Shown here: piece by piece, positions 46,170 through 56,824 of the stretch
Position numbering within the stretch: position 1 is the first letter of the stretch
How the letters are laid out: each line of letters starts with the position of its first letter
Assembly (NCBI GenBank): GCA_905250075.1
Contig: CAJNOP010000330.1
Coordinates: 154,708-218,707, forward strand
Direction: 5' to 3'
Source: Rotaria sp. Silwood1
Lineage: Eukaryota > Rotifera > Eurotatoria > Philodinida > Philodinidae
DNA: 64,000 nt
Translations under genes and position numbers: made by a program
Notes under the pieces: model-generated
Databases searched by the model: none
Told to the model about the DNA's origin: nothing
The model's input: only the letters and a program-made list of their open reading frames with translations

Positions 46170-46779
46170 ATTGGCCGTTATTATATTATCTGATTCTTTG
46201 TTCTCATGAATAAATAACACAAAAAAATCCTTCTTAATAATTTAATTGAGTTTTTTTTAATTAATCTAAAGTCTTCAGGTTAATTTTTATATTTGATATT
46301 GTAAGGAGTACAGTTGATGAGATTAATGGTTGATTGGATAGGCAAGTTTTCCAATTTAGATAATTTTTTGAATAGTTTTACTCAAGTATGATCCATAAAA
46401 GGCGTCAAATAGTGATTTTGATAGCTATCAGAATGGGCTGCAAAGCTGAAATATTAATGCTCTCTTAAACTCAGTTATTCCATGAGTCATTTTGCTGTAG
46501 CAGACTAAATTTTAAGGCAAATTTTTATATTTTATTAGTTTTTCCTTGTTCAATAATCATTAAACACTTGTTTTGTTTATCATTCGTTCTAAATAATATT
46601 AATTAGCAGTTACAGAAAAAATTTGTAAGATAACAATCAGGTTAGTAAATTTTACTATTAGACCGTCTTATTATTTGAGTACGGTTGAACTGTATAACGC
46701 CAGTTGAAAACTTGATATTTAGAATATTTAACAGAACAGAATAAGACCTTAATTGTCATCTGTGCAACGCGATCCATAG

Positions 46780-46835
46780 TATGGGTGTGGGTATGGATTT
46801 GGGTTAGCAAATAAAAAGCGACACTCACATCCTAT
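46780..46835. repeat. TGTGGG-type hairpin 14 (eroded)
   Basis: G arm ATGGGTGTGGGTATGGATTT-GGG, loop TTAGCAAATAAAAAGCG, degraded C arm ACACTCACATCC. Confidence 0.65.
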
Positions 46836-47819
46836 TCATATATTGCAGTGACTCATAATCTGTTAATTTTCAATGAATTCTAACGCCAGAAATACGTTGC
46901 ATTACCATGTCACTGTATCCATTAATTTTTTTATGGTAAAATAATGCATTATAGTGTTCATTATTTCAAAAATCAGTTACACGAATGATTATGTTACTAT
47001 TTTTATAATTTAGGAAGAGATTATTTAAAATGCAAATAAGTGCAAAAAAGAAATTAATGATTTTTCTATTGAATGACATTCAACTTTGTATTTCATATTG
47101 AAGAAGAATATAATTAACTATTTGTCCTTAGAAAAGACTTTAACTTATTTTTACAATGATGCATCTGGTCTACTTATTTTTTTGACATTTGTCTAGATGT
47201 TGACTAAGCAAAACAAGTTAAATTATGATTTATATTTGAAGAAAATATCTTTTTTAATCATATTTCAATAAACTAAAAATTTAATTAATCTCTTTCATAA
47301 TATAATCCCTCATGCTAAGACATGTCGATATCATATATTATATAGAATATCAAAGGAAATTAATCACAAAATGTCGTATTGGATGTATTTCAATTTAGGT
47401 TTTAAAAAAAAGGTCAAACGTTGTCATAATTATTGCAATTATATCAATAATAGTTACATTTTTCTAAAAGTAAAATCATATAAATATTTCTCAAATTCTC
47501 AAATTTAAAGCAAGTTCAATGTTCAGATATTTTACTCAGAAAAAAACTAAGTTATTTTTCATTGAATGGTAGAGAATGTCGGTGTTAAATTATGACTGTT
47601 CCTGATAGAATTATTTTCTAGACAACTTATCTGTTTTTGACAAACCTATGCACTTCTATTAGACATCAAAATATATTCTAATGAAGAATCTGGTGGAAAA
47701 GACAGAGAAAAATGAGTAGGTGCGATAGTGCTTGAGTAACTCGATTCTAGAAAAAGAGAGAAAATATAAAAAGCCGATTAGCATCCATTTTAATTTAGAA
47801 AAGATATAGAAAGTAAACT

Positions 47820-48830
47820 ATGTCCGTTCTTCAAGCAGTCATTCAGTTATCTTTTTGGGGGCCAATTATACTCTTTACTATTGGAGTTCCATCAGTTATT
47901 TTAAATGCGATTATTTTTATTGGAGTGAAAACATTTCGACAATCTCCTAGTTCTTATTATATTGTTACTCAATCATTATTTGATTTTGGTTCCTTATTAC
48001 TAGTTTTTCTTCAAATTTTTCCATCAACATTAATAAATAGATCTTCAATATCGTGCAAATTGACTATTTTTTTTAGTCGAATAGTAGCACCATGTGCACT
48101 AAGTTTTCTTGGTTTGGCTGCATTTGATCGTTGGGCATGTACATCAAGATCAGCAAGAATACGGCAATTAAGTTCAATTCGTACAGCTCATTGTATTGTT
48201 TCAATTACTGTTATATTCTGGTCATTGGTGAGCATACCTTATCTTATTTTTTACGATTTAATTCCACCTACCTATACTTGTGGATTCACTAATGATCTTT
48301 TTCAAAAAATTACCAATTTTTTTCTGGCTCCTATATTAGGTGCTATTTTTCCTCTTATCATTTTAATTATATTTGGTATTCTTACATATCGAAATCTTCA
48401 TCTTATGACGACTATTAATGATCAACAACAATCTATTCCAACTCGTTTATCAATGTGGGAACGACAAATAACAAGAATGATGATTATTCAAACAGTGTTA
48501 AATGTATCATGTACACTTCCTCATTGTATCTTCCTGATTTATACAATAGCGACAGTTCAACAAATAGCAATGAAAAGTTTAAATCAAATTTATATTGAAT
48601 ATCTATTGGCTCAATTGTGTGCATATATAGTCTCTCTCGATTTTGCTTCATCATTTTATATATATTTTCTTTCTTCATCACGTTTTCGACAAACAACCAA
48701 AATGTATCTAAAACGTCTTTTACATTTGGGAAATAATCAAGTTACTCCTTTCAACATTTCTGCTTCAACAGTACCAGTTACTGGTACAAAAACTCATAAC
48801 AGACAAAATCGAATGATCTATTTAAACTAA
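47820..48830 (+). CDS. Rhodopsin-like G protein-coupled receptor
   Basis: A single-exon 336-aa frame; an in-frame TAA two codons upstream supports the start. Seven hydrophobic segments are visible at about 9-34, 46-70, 84-107, 124-146, 167-194, 217-246 and 262-290. A DRW at the end of TM3 (GLAAFDRWACTS) replaces the usual DRY. Cys55-60 region and an extracellular-loop Cys (PPTYTCGF) can form the conserved disulfide. TM7 ends SSFYIYFLSSSRFRQ instead of NPxxY, followed by a basic helix and a short tail. This style is typical of the large bdelloid family of orphan receptors distantly related to FMRFamide-type receptors. The ligand is unknown. It sits in an otherwise gene-free stretch. A related decayed receptor lies 4 kb downstream. 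Confidence 0.88.
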   Translation: MSVLQAVIQLSFWGPIILFTIGVPSVILNAIIFIGVKTFRQSPSSYYIVTQSLFDFGSLLLVFLQIFPSTLINRSSISCKLTIFFSRIVAPCALSFLGLAAFDRWACTSRSARIRQLSSIRTAHCIVSITVIFWSLVSIPYLIFYDLIPPTYTCGFTNDLFQKITNFFLAPILGAIFPLIILIIFGILTYRNLHLMTTINDQQQSIPTRLSMWERQITRMMIIQTVLNVSCTLPHCIFLIYTIATVQQIAMKSLNQIYIEYLLAQLCAYIVSLDFASSFYIYFLSSSRFRQTTKMYLKRLLHLGNNQVTPFNISASTVPVTGTKTHNRQNRMIYLN

Positions 48831-50376
48831 ACAAGTTGAATATTTACTGACAAAATTCGATTTAGACAATTTTATTTAATATTGTATGACCCTGACCCTC
48901 AATTTTTAATTGAAATATTTCTTCATATATCAGTGTCCTTGTAATAAAGAAGATTCTTTATTGTCATTCTGTTGTGGAAAGTTTAAATGTACTGTTGATA
49001 AGAACGTGTCAAACAAATGTTTGCAAATGACAATAAAAGATTAAATGTCTTAAAGGTTTAAGTACCACAACAAAATTGAAGCCAATAGGAAAAAAAAACA
49101 ATTGACAATATTTTTAAAAATCTTTCTAAATTTTGTTATTTATAAAAACAAAAGATTTATCAATGTTCCTTAACATATTTTATTGTCTTCTTTTTTAAAT
49201 GAAAATTCTCAAAACATAAATCCAACGAAAAAGAATAAAGTAGCAAAATATCTTTATAAAATCTTCTTTTTGATATTAACTAGAGTAAGTTGTAGAATAC
49301 TTTTGTTTTCTATATTGGATATTTAATCTTGATGAAGTATTTCATTTTGACGGACAACACTTAACTACGATAAAGAACTCTTCAATGATCAACATAAATT
49401 CTTATTAACTTTTTTCATTGTTTGTTCAGATAAGAATTATTTTATTTTTCACAAATAGAACTTTAAGAAAAATGACATAATTAAACAAATGTTTATGCAA
49501 TAAAATTCAGATTAGAAAATTAATTTTTATCCATAATCACATCATTCTAAATACTTGGTTTATTAAATATATAAAAAACAATCTATTAAATGTACTATTC
49601 ATTTTATATATAATATCTCTAATAATAATCTTTAAAGAACAGATTACATATTTAGAGATCTCAAATTATTCAATGATGTTTTATTATTATTTCAAAGAAA
49701 TATTTGATCTTTTGTTGACAGATTTCAACGCTACATTAATCAAATTCTTTAAATACAGAATTAATTTTTGAAAAAAAGTTCAAAAATGAACATAAGAAAT
49801 TTTCATAAACTGATGCATCAATATAATAATAATTCTTTAGTATAATCTCTAAAAGTCATAAAACAAGTTTGTTTAGAATGAATTTCATTTCTTTTTCTTA
49901 TTTAACAAAAATAAATACCGTTTTTTTTTTCTTTCTTATTTTATTCATAAGCATATTTGAAATAATCATAACGTCATAGAATATTTTAGATCAATTTAGT
50001 TAGAATATACTAAACAAATTAACTAAATAATTCTACTATTTACTAAAAAATCTATTTTTACTCGAGAAAATTCCTATTATTAATAATATTGATTGTAAAT
50101 ATGATGGATGAAAAAACAAGTAATATATAAATTATCGTTTAATTTTACTTTTAGAAAGTCATTAATCAACATTATGGAAATATTTTTAATTTGATTTTTA
50201 TTTATCATTAAATGAAAAATTAACTTCAAATTATTTATGAAATATTTATGTATAGAAAAAAAAAGACGAAAATCAACTGATACATAATATATAAAGGAAA
50301 TACAAAAAAGTGTTTGTCCAATGTAAGAAGAAGATTGAATTAATTGTCAATCAAATGTTTATAAAATGATTTAATA
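48831..50376. other. AT-rich intergenic stretch
   Basis: No coding or repeat structure is recognised between the GPCR and the WWE-domain gene. Confidence 0.55.
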
Positions 50377-50984
50377 TTATAAATGAGTAAATTTTTCAGC
50401 TGCTAGTTCCTCTGGATCTTGCAATTGTGCAATACTGAAAAAATAAAAATAAAAATATTTATCTACTTTTCAATGAATATAAATCAACAAATTCAAGGCT
50501 AGTGCATTTGTTGCTGTGGGTGGGATGGGTGTGGGTGTGTTGACCTGGAATTGTGGGACATTTGTGTGAATGGAGAGAACTGCACCTCCTCTGCATCCAC
50601 ACCCACACCCATATCAATTAAAAATGGAGATACTGAATCATAAGGATCACCGAACCAAGGTCCTGAACTAACAGAAAGACCAAGAAAACGTTCTCGTCTT
50701 AGATATTTGTCTTCCCTCTTACGTTCTACTCCCCGTATAGGTCTTCCTTTGTGACGATCAATGTTAGGTATTTGATAATTGCGATCAAAAACAATATGAT
50801 TATTATCCAACTTGACTTGTGGTGAATTTCTTTTATATGCGTCTTCCATGAGTAAATTTTTTACACCGGAATAATGACGCCATTCCAGTGATTCAGATTT
50901 TGACCATGGGTTCAGATTTGATTGCCAAATGCACACAACACATTCTAACGAATTATTTGATGTTGGAGGTATACAGATGGCCAT
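50377..50984 (-). CDS. WWE-domain protein with a hairpin-derived C-terminus
   Basis: Two exons, 50984-50545 and 50434-50377, with a 110-bp intron (AATTCCAG|GTCAAC ... TTTTTTCAG); phases agree and the product is 165 aa. An in-frame TAG lies upstream of the start. Residues about 19-95 look like a WWE domain: a first Trp (IWQSNLNPWSK), WRHYSG, a variable middle and KLDNNHIVFDRNYQIPN before a basic RPIRGVERKR end. WWE domains bind ADP-ribose units and occur with E3 ligases and ADP-ribosyltransferases; no such partner domain is seen here, so the protein would be a stand-alone binder or a fragment of a larger gene. Residues about 124-146 (DMGVGVDAEEVQF and following) are encoded by the C-rich arm and loop of the TGTGGG hairpin at 50514-50613, and the donor also lies inside it. 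The last exon adds IAQLQDPEELAAEKFTHL. Confidence 0.7.
50514..50613. repeat. TGTGGG-type hairpin 15, overlapping a coding exon
   Basis: G arm (GCTGTGGGTGGGATGGGTGT, then GGGTGTG), loop of about 55 bp, C arm TGCATCCACACCCACACCCA. On the minus strand the C arm and loop form the end of exon 1 of the WWE gene, and the G arm lies in its intron. Confidence 0.85.
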
Positions 50985-52886
50985 AATAATTATTTTCTTT
51001 GTAATGGTTTTCTAGAATTGAAATATTACAACAATGAGTGATTTTATAGTCCACAACAATAAAAACCTTCTAGTGAAATAGCTTCTAGAAAAGTTTATTT
51101 GGTCAATACTTTTACGAAATAAAAACAATCTTCATATGATATTAAAACATAAAAATATGATTTTGAATTATTCTCAAACCGAAGAAAATTATGTGAAACC
51201 TCAGCAATCCGTATCAATGACGATATTAACTCTGTTTTTATCGTTTTTCCTAGTTGAAGAATATTTTCAAGCCAATTTGTGGATTTTCTCTAGGGTTACC
51301 ACGTGTTCATCTATGAGTCAGTGAAAAATTTTTTAAAAATATGACATCAAAATGATAAATTGAACATAGAATTGATGTACTTCAAATACATCGTTCAAAA
51401 TAAACATTTACATGGAAGCATGACTTTTCTTGAATAAGTTTGAAAAAAATCAATAAATGTTTTCGTTCGTTTCATTAATGAAAATATCTTGTTCTTCTCG
51501 TGTTTTTTACCCATTTAGATATTGAATATTTAGCACAAAAGCGAATCTGTTATTATTCAACAAATCATGATTCGTGAGATATATAATTACTACGTCAGTC
51601 ATCACAAATATTAATCGATCTGTTAACTCATCGGAAGAACGTCAAACATTTGTACTATGAAAGAGTGTGCTGTTAATTTCGATTGGTTGATAACTGCGTA
51701 TCTGTCAGCTTTTCTATGTTTTGTTGATACAGAAAAAAAAAACTCGTAAATCTGATTTTAAGAATTTGTTTAGAACAAGTCGATATCGAGAAATACCTGA
51801 GGACGAAAACAATCACTAATGGGTTTGATAACAACAATACTGATGCTAATATGAGAAGAAAATAAAGCGTAGAAAAGGCACAATAGATACGTGTGAATCC
51901 AAGAATGATCTTCATCTATACCATAAAACTATTAAGAATCCTAAAAGGTAGCAACTATATAGTTTTTCAGATATTTTCGACGACCTCTCTGCTCTTTTGA
52001 CTTCCTGAGATAAGGAAATTTTATTTCTCTCAGACAGATTAAAATGAAGCTAATTCGAAAAAATCTCATGGGAATACATAAAATGATAAAAAAGTGTCAT
52101 TCAGATTTTATGTTCATTGCTCTTTTGTTGAATTGAAAACTTTTCTCATTTTTGTTTCTATGTAGCGTCTAATAAAATAAATCGATAGAAAGAAATTCTT
52201 TTGTATCGCTCAATGTCATCCACGAAACATACAATATTTCACTAAACAGTTCTTTGATTTCTCCATCTATAACATTAGATGAAGTCGTGAGTATGATTAA
52301 ACAAGTGATTTTGGAAGAAAGAAAAGTCGATTAAAAATATGCGATGTTCGATATCTTCAAAATAAACCCAAGTAGACAAAAAAATAAAGAAACTTGTTTG
52401 TATAAACATAACATTTGAACTGTGTCTAGCTGGTGATCGTGATTCCCGATTGTCAGTCAGTAACGGGCAACATCAATCGACGTGAAAACGATTATTTTTC
52501 CAGGTTAATTGAAATTTTGATGTGGATGTGGGGTGTAAGTGTATATTAATAAAATACTAACGCCCACGCCTACACCCAAAAAAAAACACTTACTATGTAT
52601 AACAATATAATAAACGATGAAGAAAATCAAACTCGACTAAAAAAACAAATTAAATAAATAAACATGAAACGCGTCGGCAAAATTAAACTCTGCATATCAA
52701 AATAATTATTCTTTTATTTTCGACTTAGTCGATTGCTGAGAAGCAAGAGTTGAGATTAGCAGATTGAACTTGTCTTTTCGTTATGATATAGGTCGGTCTG
52801 TTTCGATTTGATGAGTCCCTATAGCAAGGACAAAATGATCATCGTAAGCAGCTTAGAATATTCTTATAAACACATCTCACACCCAA
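50985..52886. other. Intergenic; one hairpin, no clear gene
   Basis: A minus-strand hydrophobic frame near 51915-51797 (MKIILGFTRIYCAFSTLYFL onward) is followed by a donor-like CCTCAG|GTATTT, but no second exon was found. Otherwise nothing is recognised except the hairpin at 52519-52577. Confidence 0.4.
52519..52577. repeat. TGTGGG-type hairpin 16
   Basis: G arm GATGTGGATGTGGGGTGTAA, loop GTGTATATTAATAAAATACT, C arm CGCCCACGCCTACACCCA. Confidence 0.8.
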
Positions 52887-53497
52887 TATAGCAATCGAAC
52901 GAACTATTGTGTCATTCAAAGGAATTTCATTTAATGCGAGAAAAAGTAGCCAAATAGCCAAATGGGTGATTCTTGTTGTTTGTTCTGTTACACTATTGAT
53001 ACATATACGTGATCCGATTCATCATCATCTATTGGATGATACCGAAGAACAACGAATATGGTGTATGATTAGATATGATAATTTCTATCAAATTTTGAAT
53101 TCGATCGTACTTATGTTTCATTTTATTGTGCCATTTACTATTAATTTGATATCGGCTCTGATCATTATTATGATTGTTACTCGACAAAAAGAAACTGTTC
53201 ATAGAGACAAATGATACAAGCAACATATTTTTGAACGACTTCGTCGATATCAACATACATTATTTTTCCTGGTATTCCTGTTATGCGCGCTATATCTCTT
53301 TGTTTTTATCATTTTTATCGGGTTGCAAGGATTCACCTCGTGAGCCATCGTTTTTCTTTGCTACATATATTATTTCGTTCATGGCATCAATTTTGAACTT
53401 TGTCACATTTATCTTACCATCAAAAATCTATAAGCAGGAACGCAAAAAAGCCCTTTCACATATTCGTGAACCATTATCTTCTCATCACTGGCGATAG
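52887..53497 (+). pseudogene. Decayed GPCR of the bdelloid orphan family
   Basis: Starts after an acceptor-like AATATAG with an IERTIVSFKGISF stretch that corresponds to the end of TM3 and loop 2 of this receptor family. It continues through TM4 (KWVILVVCSVTLLIHI), a loop with DDTEEQRIWCMI and TM5 (FIVPFTINLISALIIIMIVT). A TGA at 53212-53214 interrupts the frame in intracellular loop 3. The same frame then resumes into TM6 (LFFLVFLLCALYLFVFIIF). A shift near 53300 moves the similarity to another frame (SGCKDSPREPSFFF, TM7 and a basic tail) that ends at 53497. TM1 to TM3 are not found upstream. One stop, one frameshift and a missing 5' half point to a pseudogene, unless an upstream exon exists and the defects are sequencing errors. 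Confidence 0.75.
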
Positions 53498-55110
53498 ATT
53501 GATTCGATTTTGTTTTGCTTAAACTCTGAAGTACTTGTGAAAGGTTTTGATTAATTAGTTTTCATCGTATATTCTTGCTTTTATTTTTGAACCAAGACAA
53601 TTACAAAGTAAACCGAGAGAAAAAGAATACATCTCTGAACTGCCCTCTAGTCCGTGATATATTTCTCCAAGACTGTTGATTTTAGCCAATCCAATGCGTT
53701 ACATATTTTAAGCCTACAGGGATTGCATCGAAATGTTTCTTCATTAAAACTGCAAAGATACGCCTTGTATCAAATTCGTTTATCTGCATAGATATTGGAG
53801 ATTTTCTGAATAAAAACATTTCAAATCCAACCAAATCTTTGTGGCAGTTATTACTAACTGTACACGCTCTACTCCTAAGGGTATGGGTGTGGGCTGATCA
53901 GAACAGAGCGTTTACATGCATACTCGACACCCACACCCATATATATAGAATTTGCATTACTATCGGTCAATTTTTATGAAAAGGTTTTCGTGTTTGAAAA
54001 CGCATTGTATCGAAGTTGATTGTGTCATTCATCAAATAGCCAGAATTTGAGGGTCAAGATGAGAATATGTGAATCGACCAAACAAGACATTATTTATTGT
54101 AGTTCGAGTTACGGATGCTCACTATTCTTGAGTAAGCAGCTTTGTAGTAGTGAATGTTTCATCGATTCGTTTGCAAACGTTAAGTCAATTATTTGAATAT
54201 TATTTGTAGCAAGTACTATTGATGATGAACGATTTTCGACATAGCTCTATTTCAATCATACTCTCACATATATATTTTATTGAACAAGAAACATACAAAG
54301 TTTGGGTCAAGCAACTCGAGTTGGATGTGAATCTTCGACAAGTTGAATTCGGCTTATGAAGAAAATCGTTGTGGGTCAATCTGGATAGTCCGTTTGAAAC
54401 CTGAGATATACTACAAACAACAATAGTGCATTTTGGTATGAGCTTGTATCATAGAAACAGCTATTGTCGAGAGATTATTGTATTTGTGGAAGAACACTAT
54501 TATTGATTAAAGAAAAGAAGACAAAGAAAAATATCATAATGCAACTTTTTAACGAACACTATGGATTGAAATTAATCAAAGGCAAAATTAATCATGGCAA
54601 TATATGAGCAAACTCCTCTAAATCGGAGAAGAAGGTGATAAAAAGATATAAAATAATACTTCCTAAACTTATTCACTAAACTTTATGGCATTTACTTCAC
54701 TTGAGATCTTCTGTAATACTAGAATTTTGATATTCTCACGGTACAATGTGACGTTAACTGTAAATTAAGAATTCATTTTCAAAGATAAATAAGTACATCC
54801 ATTTATGTGTCAAATTAAAAATTGGATTCACGCTCTTCTAAACACTTAATAAAAGCGTTCATAAATGTCCAACTGTTCAGAGTCACTTATATTTTCCATC
54901 ACAATTATATTCATTATCAAAATAGAGAGAAATAAATCGTTTGTTGACATAACATACATTTTTTTGAGATACACCAACTAAATGATCTTTTCTATTGATA
55001 CGCTTCATCCTTTTAATAAGACGACGGCTGTGATGAAGGATAATATTTGAAAATTAGAAAAATAGTGCCAAACTTCAAAAATTGTTTATCCCTTTATATA
55101 TTTCAAATAA
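53498..55110. other. Intergenic; one hairpin, no gene seen
   Basis: No coding structure recognised. Contains the TGTGGG-type hairpin at 53879-53940. Confidence 0.5.
53879..53940. repeat. TGTGGG-type hairpin 17
   Basis: G arm GGGTATGGGTGTGGG, loop of about 33 bp, C arm CGACACCCACACCCAT. The outer ends ATGGGTGTGGG / CCCACACCCAT pair exactly. Confidence 0.85.
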
Positions 55111-55377
55111 TTAATATAGTTCTACACTGCCCACGACCTCATAATTATATCCACCAGAAACTAACACTTTTCCATTTGCTAATATGGATACTGCACGGAA
55201 GTCTCGCGAAGCATTCATGTTACCAGTAATTGTTTAAGTTCCAGTTGATGGATCATACAACTCAATGCTATTAAGACGGCCACTCTTACTGAGCCCACCA
55301 GTAACTAGGACTTCCCCATTTGTTAATACGGTTAAGGTATGCAGATTCCGCGTATAATACATCTCGCTGGTAGTTGC
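55111..55377 (-). pseudogene. Kelch-repeat gene fragment with internal stop
   Basis: One frame of 89 codons encodes about two Kelch blades: LHTLTVLTNGEVLVTGGLSK ... SIELYDPSTGT, then TITGNMNASRDFRAVSILAN followed by GKVLVSGGYNYEVVGSVELY. The VLVTGG / VLVSGG double-Gly strands and LYDPSTGTW-like end (Trp lost) are diagnostic. A TAA at 55234-55236 falls exactly where the Trp codon of the TGTW motif would be. A stop also lies directly upstream and no further blades are found within a few hundred bases, so this is a remnant of a longer propeller gene of the type common in rotifers. Confidence 0.8.
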
Positions 55378-56358
55378 CTATCCTAGGTAGATGAATATAT
55401 TTGATTCGAAAGTAACACTTATCAAGAGTCAAAATAGTTAATCCGAAGCATACGTGACTGCTGCGTTGTGGTGGTAGTTGCAGTGATCGTCGGTATTCAT
55501 TAAAAGAAAACATTTACGTAAACAAAACATACTGGCCAAACTTGAAAGTCGTTATAAATATTCAATTCCAGTATTCAACCTTTCACATTTCAACGGACTT
55601 CTCATCTACGCGGATGACGAGAGGGTAAATAGAGAAAAGTTGAAGTCTCGAATCGAATTATTCACGAATTCTTCATATTATACTGAGCCAAACCTGTGAC
55701 ACTAAAATGGAAGATCACTACATGTTAAAATGATGAAAAGTAAAAATTGATGCCATTTACTGAAGAAGAACAAAAGCCAAAATAACGAATTATACTTCTA
55801 ACCATAGTTTGTGTTGGAATGAAGCAGTATCGTATGTGTCTTTTTAATTTTTTTCAAACAGGTGGTATTTTAATCTGCATCGCCACAAATGCTGATGCAA
55901 AGAAATATAATTTTCTTGTATTAAACGCTGTGATGAATATATTGTGTACGCCTGACTCATGGTATTCCTTATCATTCTGATGAATCATATGTTTGCCCTT
56001 GATTCTTGAATTAGATCCATAACGATAAACGAGTGATGCGAGTTACAATGGCTTCTAGAATAAATACTTAAAAGAGTGCACGTTGACAGTTTTCTTTCAT
56101 TTTATACTTTTTTTCAGTCATAAAATTAGATAAAAACACAATGATGTGAATACATTTTCATGAATGCTTTTCTTATTATAGAGTAAAATTCCTCAATATT
56201 TTTGAAACTTTGAGCTTTTATCTCCAGTCAACCTTCAAATAAGTAATTGTATCACAAGAAGAATACTCTCACACTCATTTTCATTATCATGGAAGTGTCC
56301 TCTTTCAACATATTGCGAACAAGTGTATTCCGTTAGGAACAGATCTCATACCATATGA

Positions 56359-56410
56359 TGGGTATGGATGTGCTCTTCTTCCAATGCACACAGAGACACC
56401 CACACATCCT
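56359..56410. repeat. TGTGGG-type hairpin 18 (eroded)
   Basis: G arm ATGGGTATGGATGTG, loop CTCTTCTTCCAATGCACA, C arm GACACCCACACATCC. Confidence 0.65.
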
Positions 56411-56501
56411 AAAATTCAACAAATGACTAATCTTTATTTTGATATTGTCATGGCATTGTTGTTACTGTTGAAAAAAAAATAAAGAAGAAACACATTCATA
56501 T

Positions 56502-56573
56502 AGGGTGTGAGTGTGAGGTGTTGGTGTGTGTAGGTATGAGTGGTTACAGTGTGACACTCACACCAAAACCTTC
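56502..56573. repeat. TGTGGG-type hairpin 19
   Basis: A long G-rich arm (AGGGTGTGAGTGTGAGGTGT, TGGTGTGTGTAGG), a short loop and a degraded C arm (GACACTCACACCAAAACCTT). Confidence 0.75.
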
Positions 56574-56824
56574 ACTGTATTTCGTATTCGTATGGAAGAA
56601 AACATGATTGATGAACTCGTTTGTCTTGCAATTACAACTTCGATTTATTATTGAAATATTGAGTAATTTATTTCCAATCTTTATTGAGAAATGAAGCCAT
56701 GGTGACAGGGATGGTGAAAAGTAGCGGAAAGGAATTTTTTTCTTGTATGTGCTAAGGATCAAATCTATTATGAACGAGATATGCGGAGTTTATTGTTCGA
56801 CGTCTTTTTGTGTATTTGTAAGGA

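Larger units (their letters stand above)
55378..56824. other. Intergenic; two hairpins, no gene seen
   Basis: No coding structure recognised. Holds two TGTGGG-type hairpins only about 90 bp apart (56359 and 56502). Confidence 0.5.

Noticed and set aside
51673-51915. 80-aa minus frame with a hydrophobic start and a donor-like site
   Set aside because: No following exon in phase and no recognisable domain; could not be supported.
1411-56573. Hairpins as transcription terminators or a CRISPR array
   Set aside because: The window is eukaryotic, the units are telomere-motif repeats with variable spacing, and there are no direct repeats with unique spacers.
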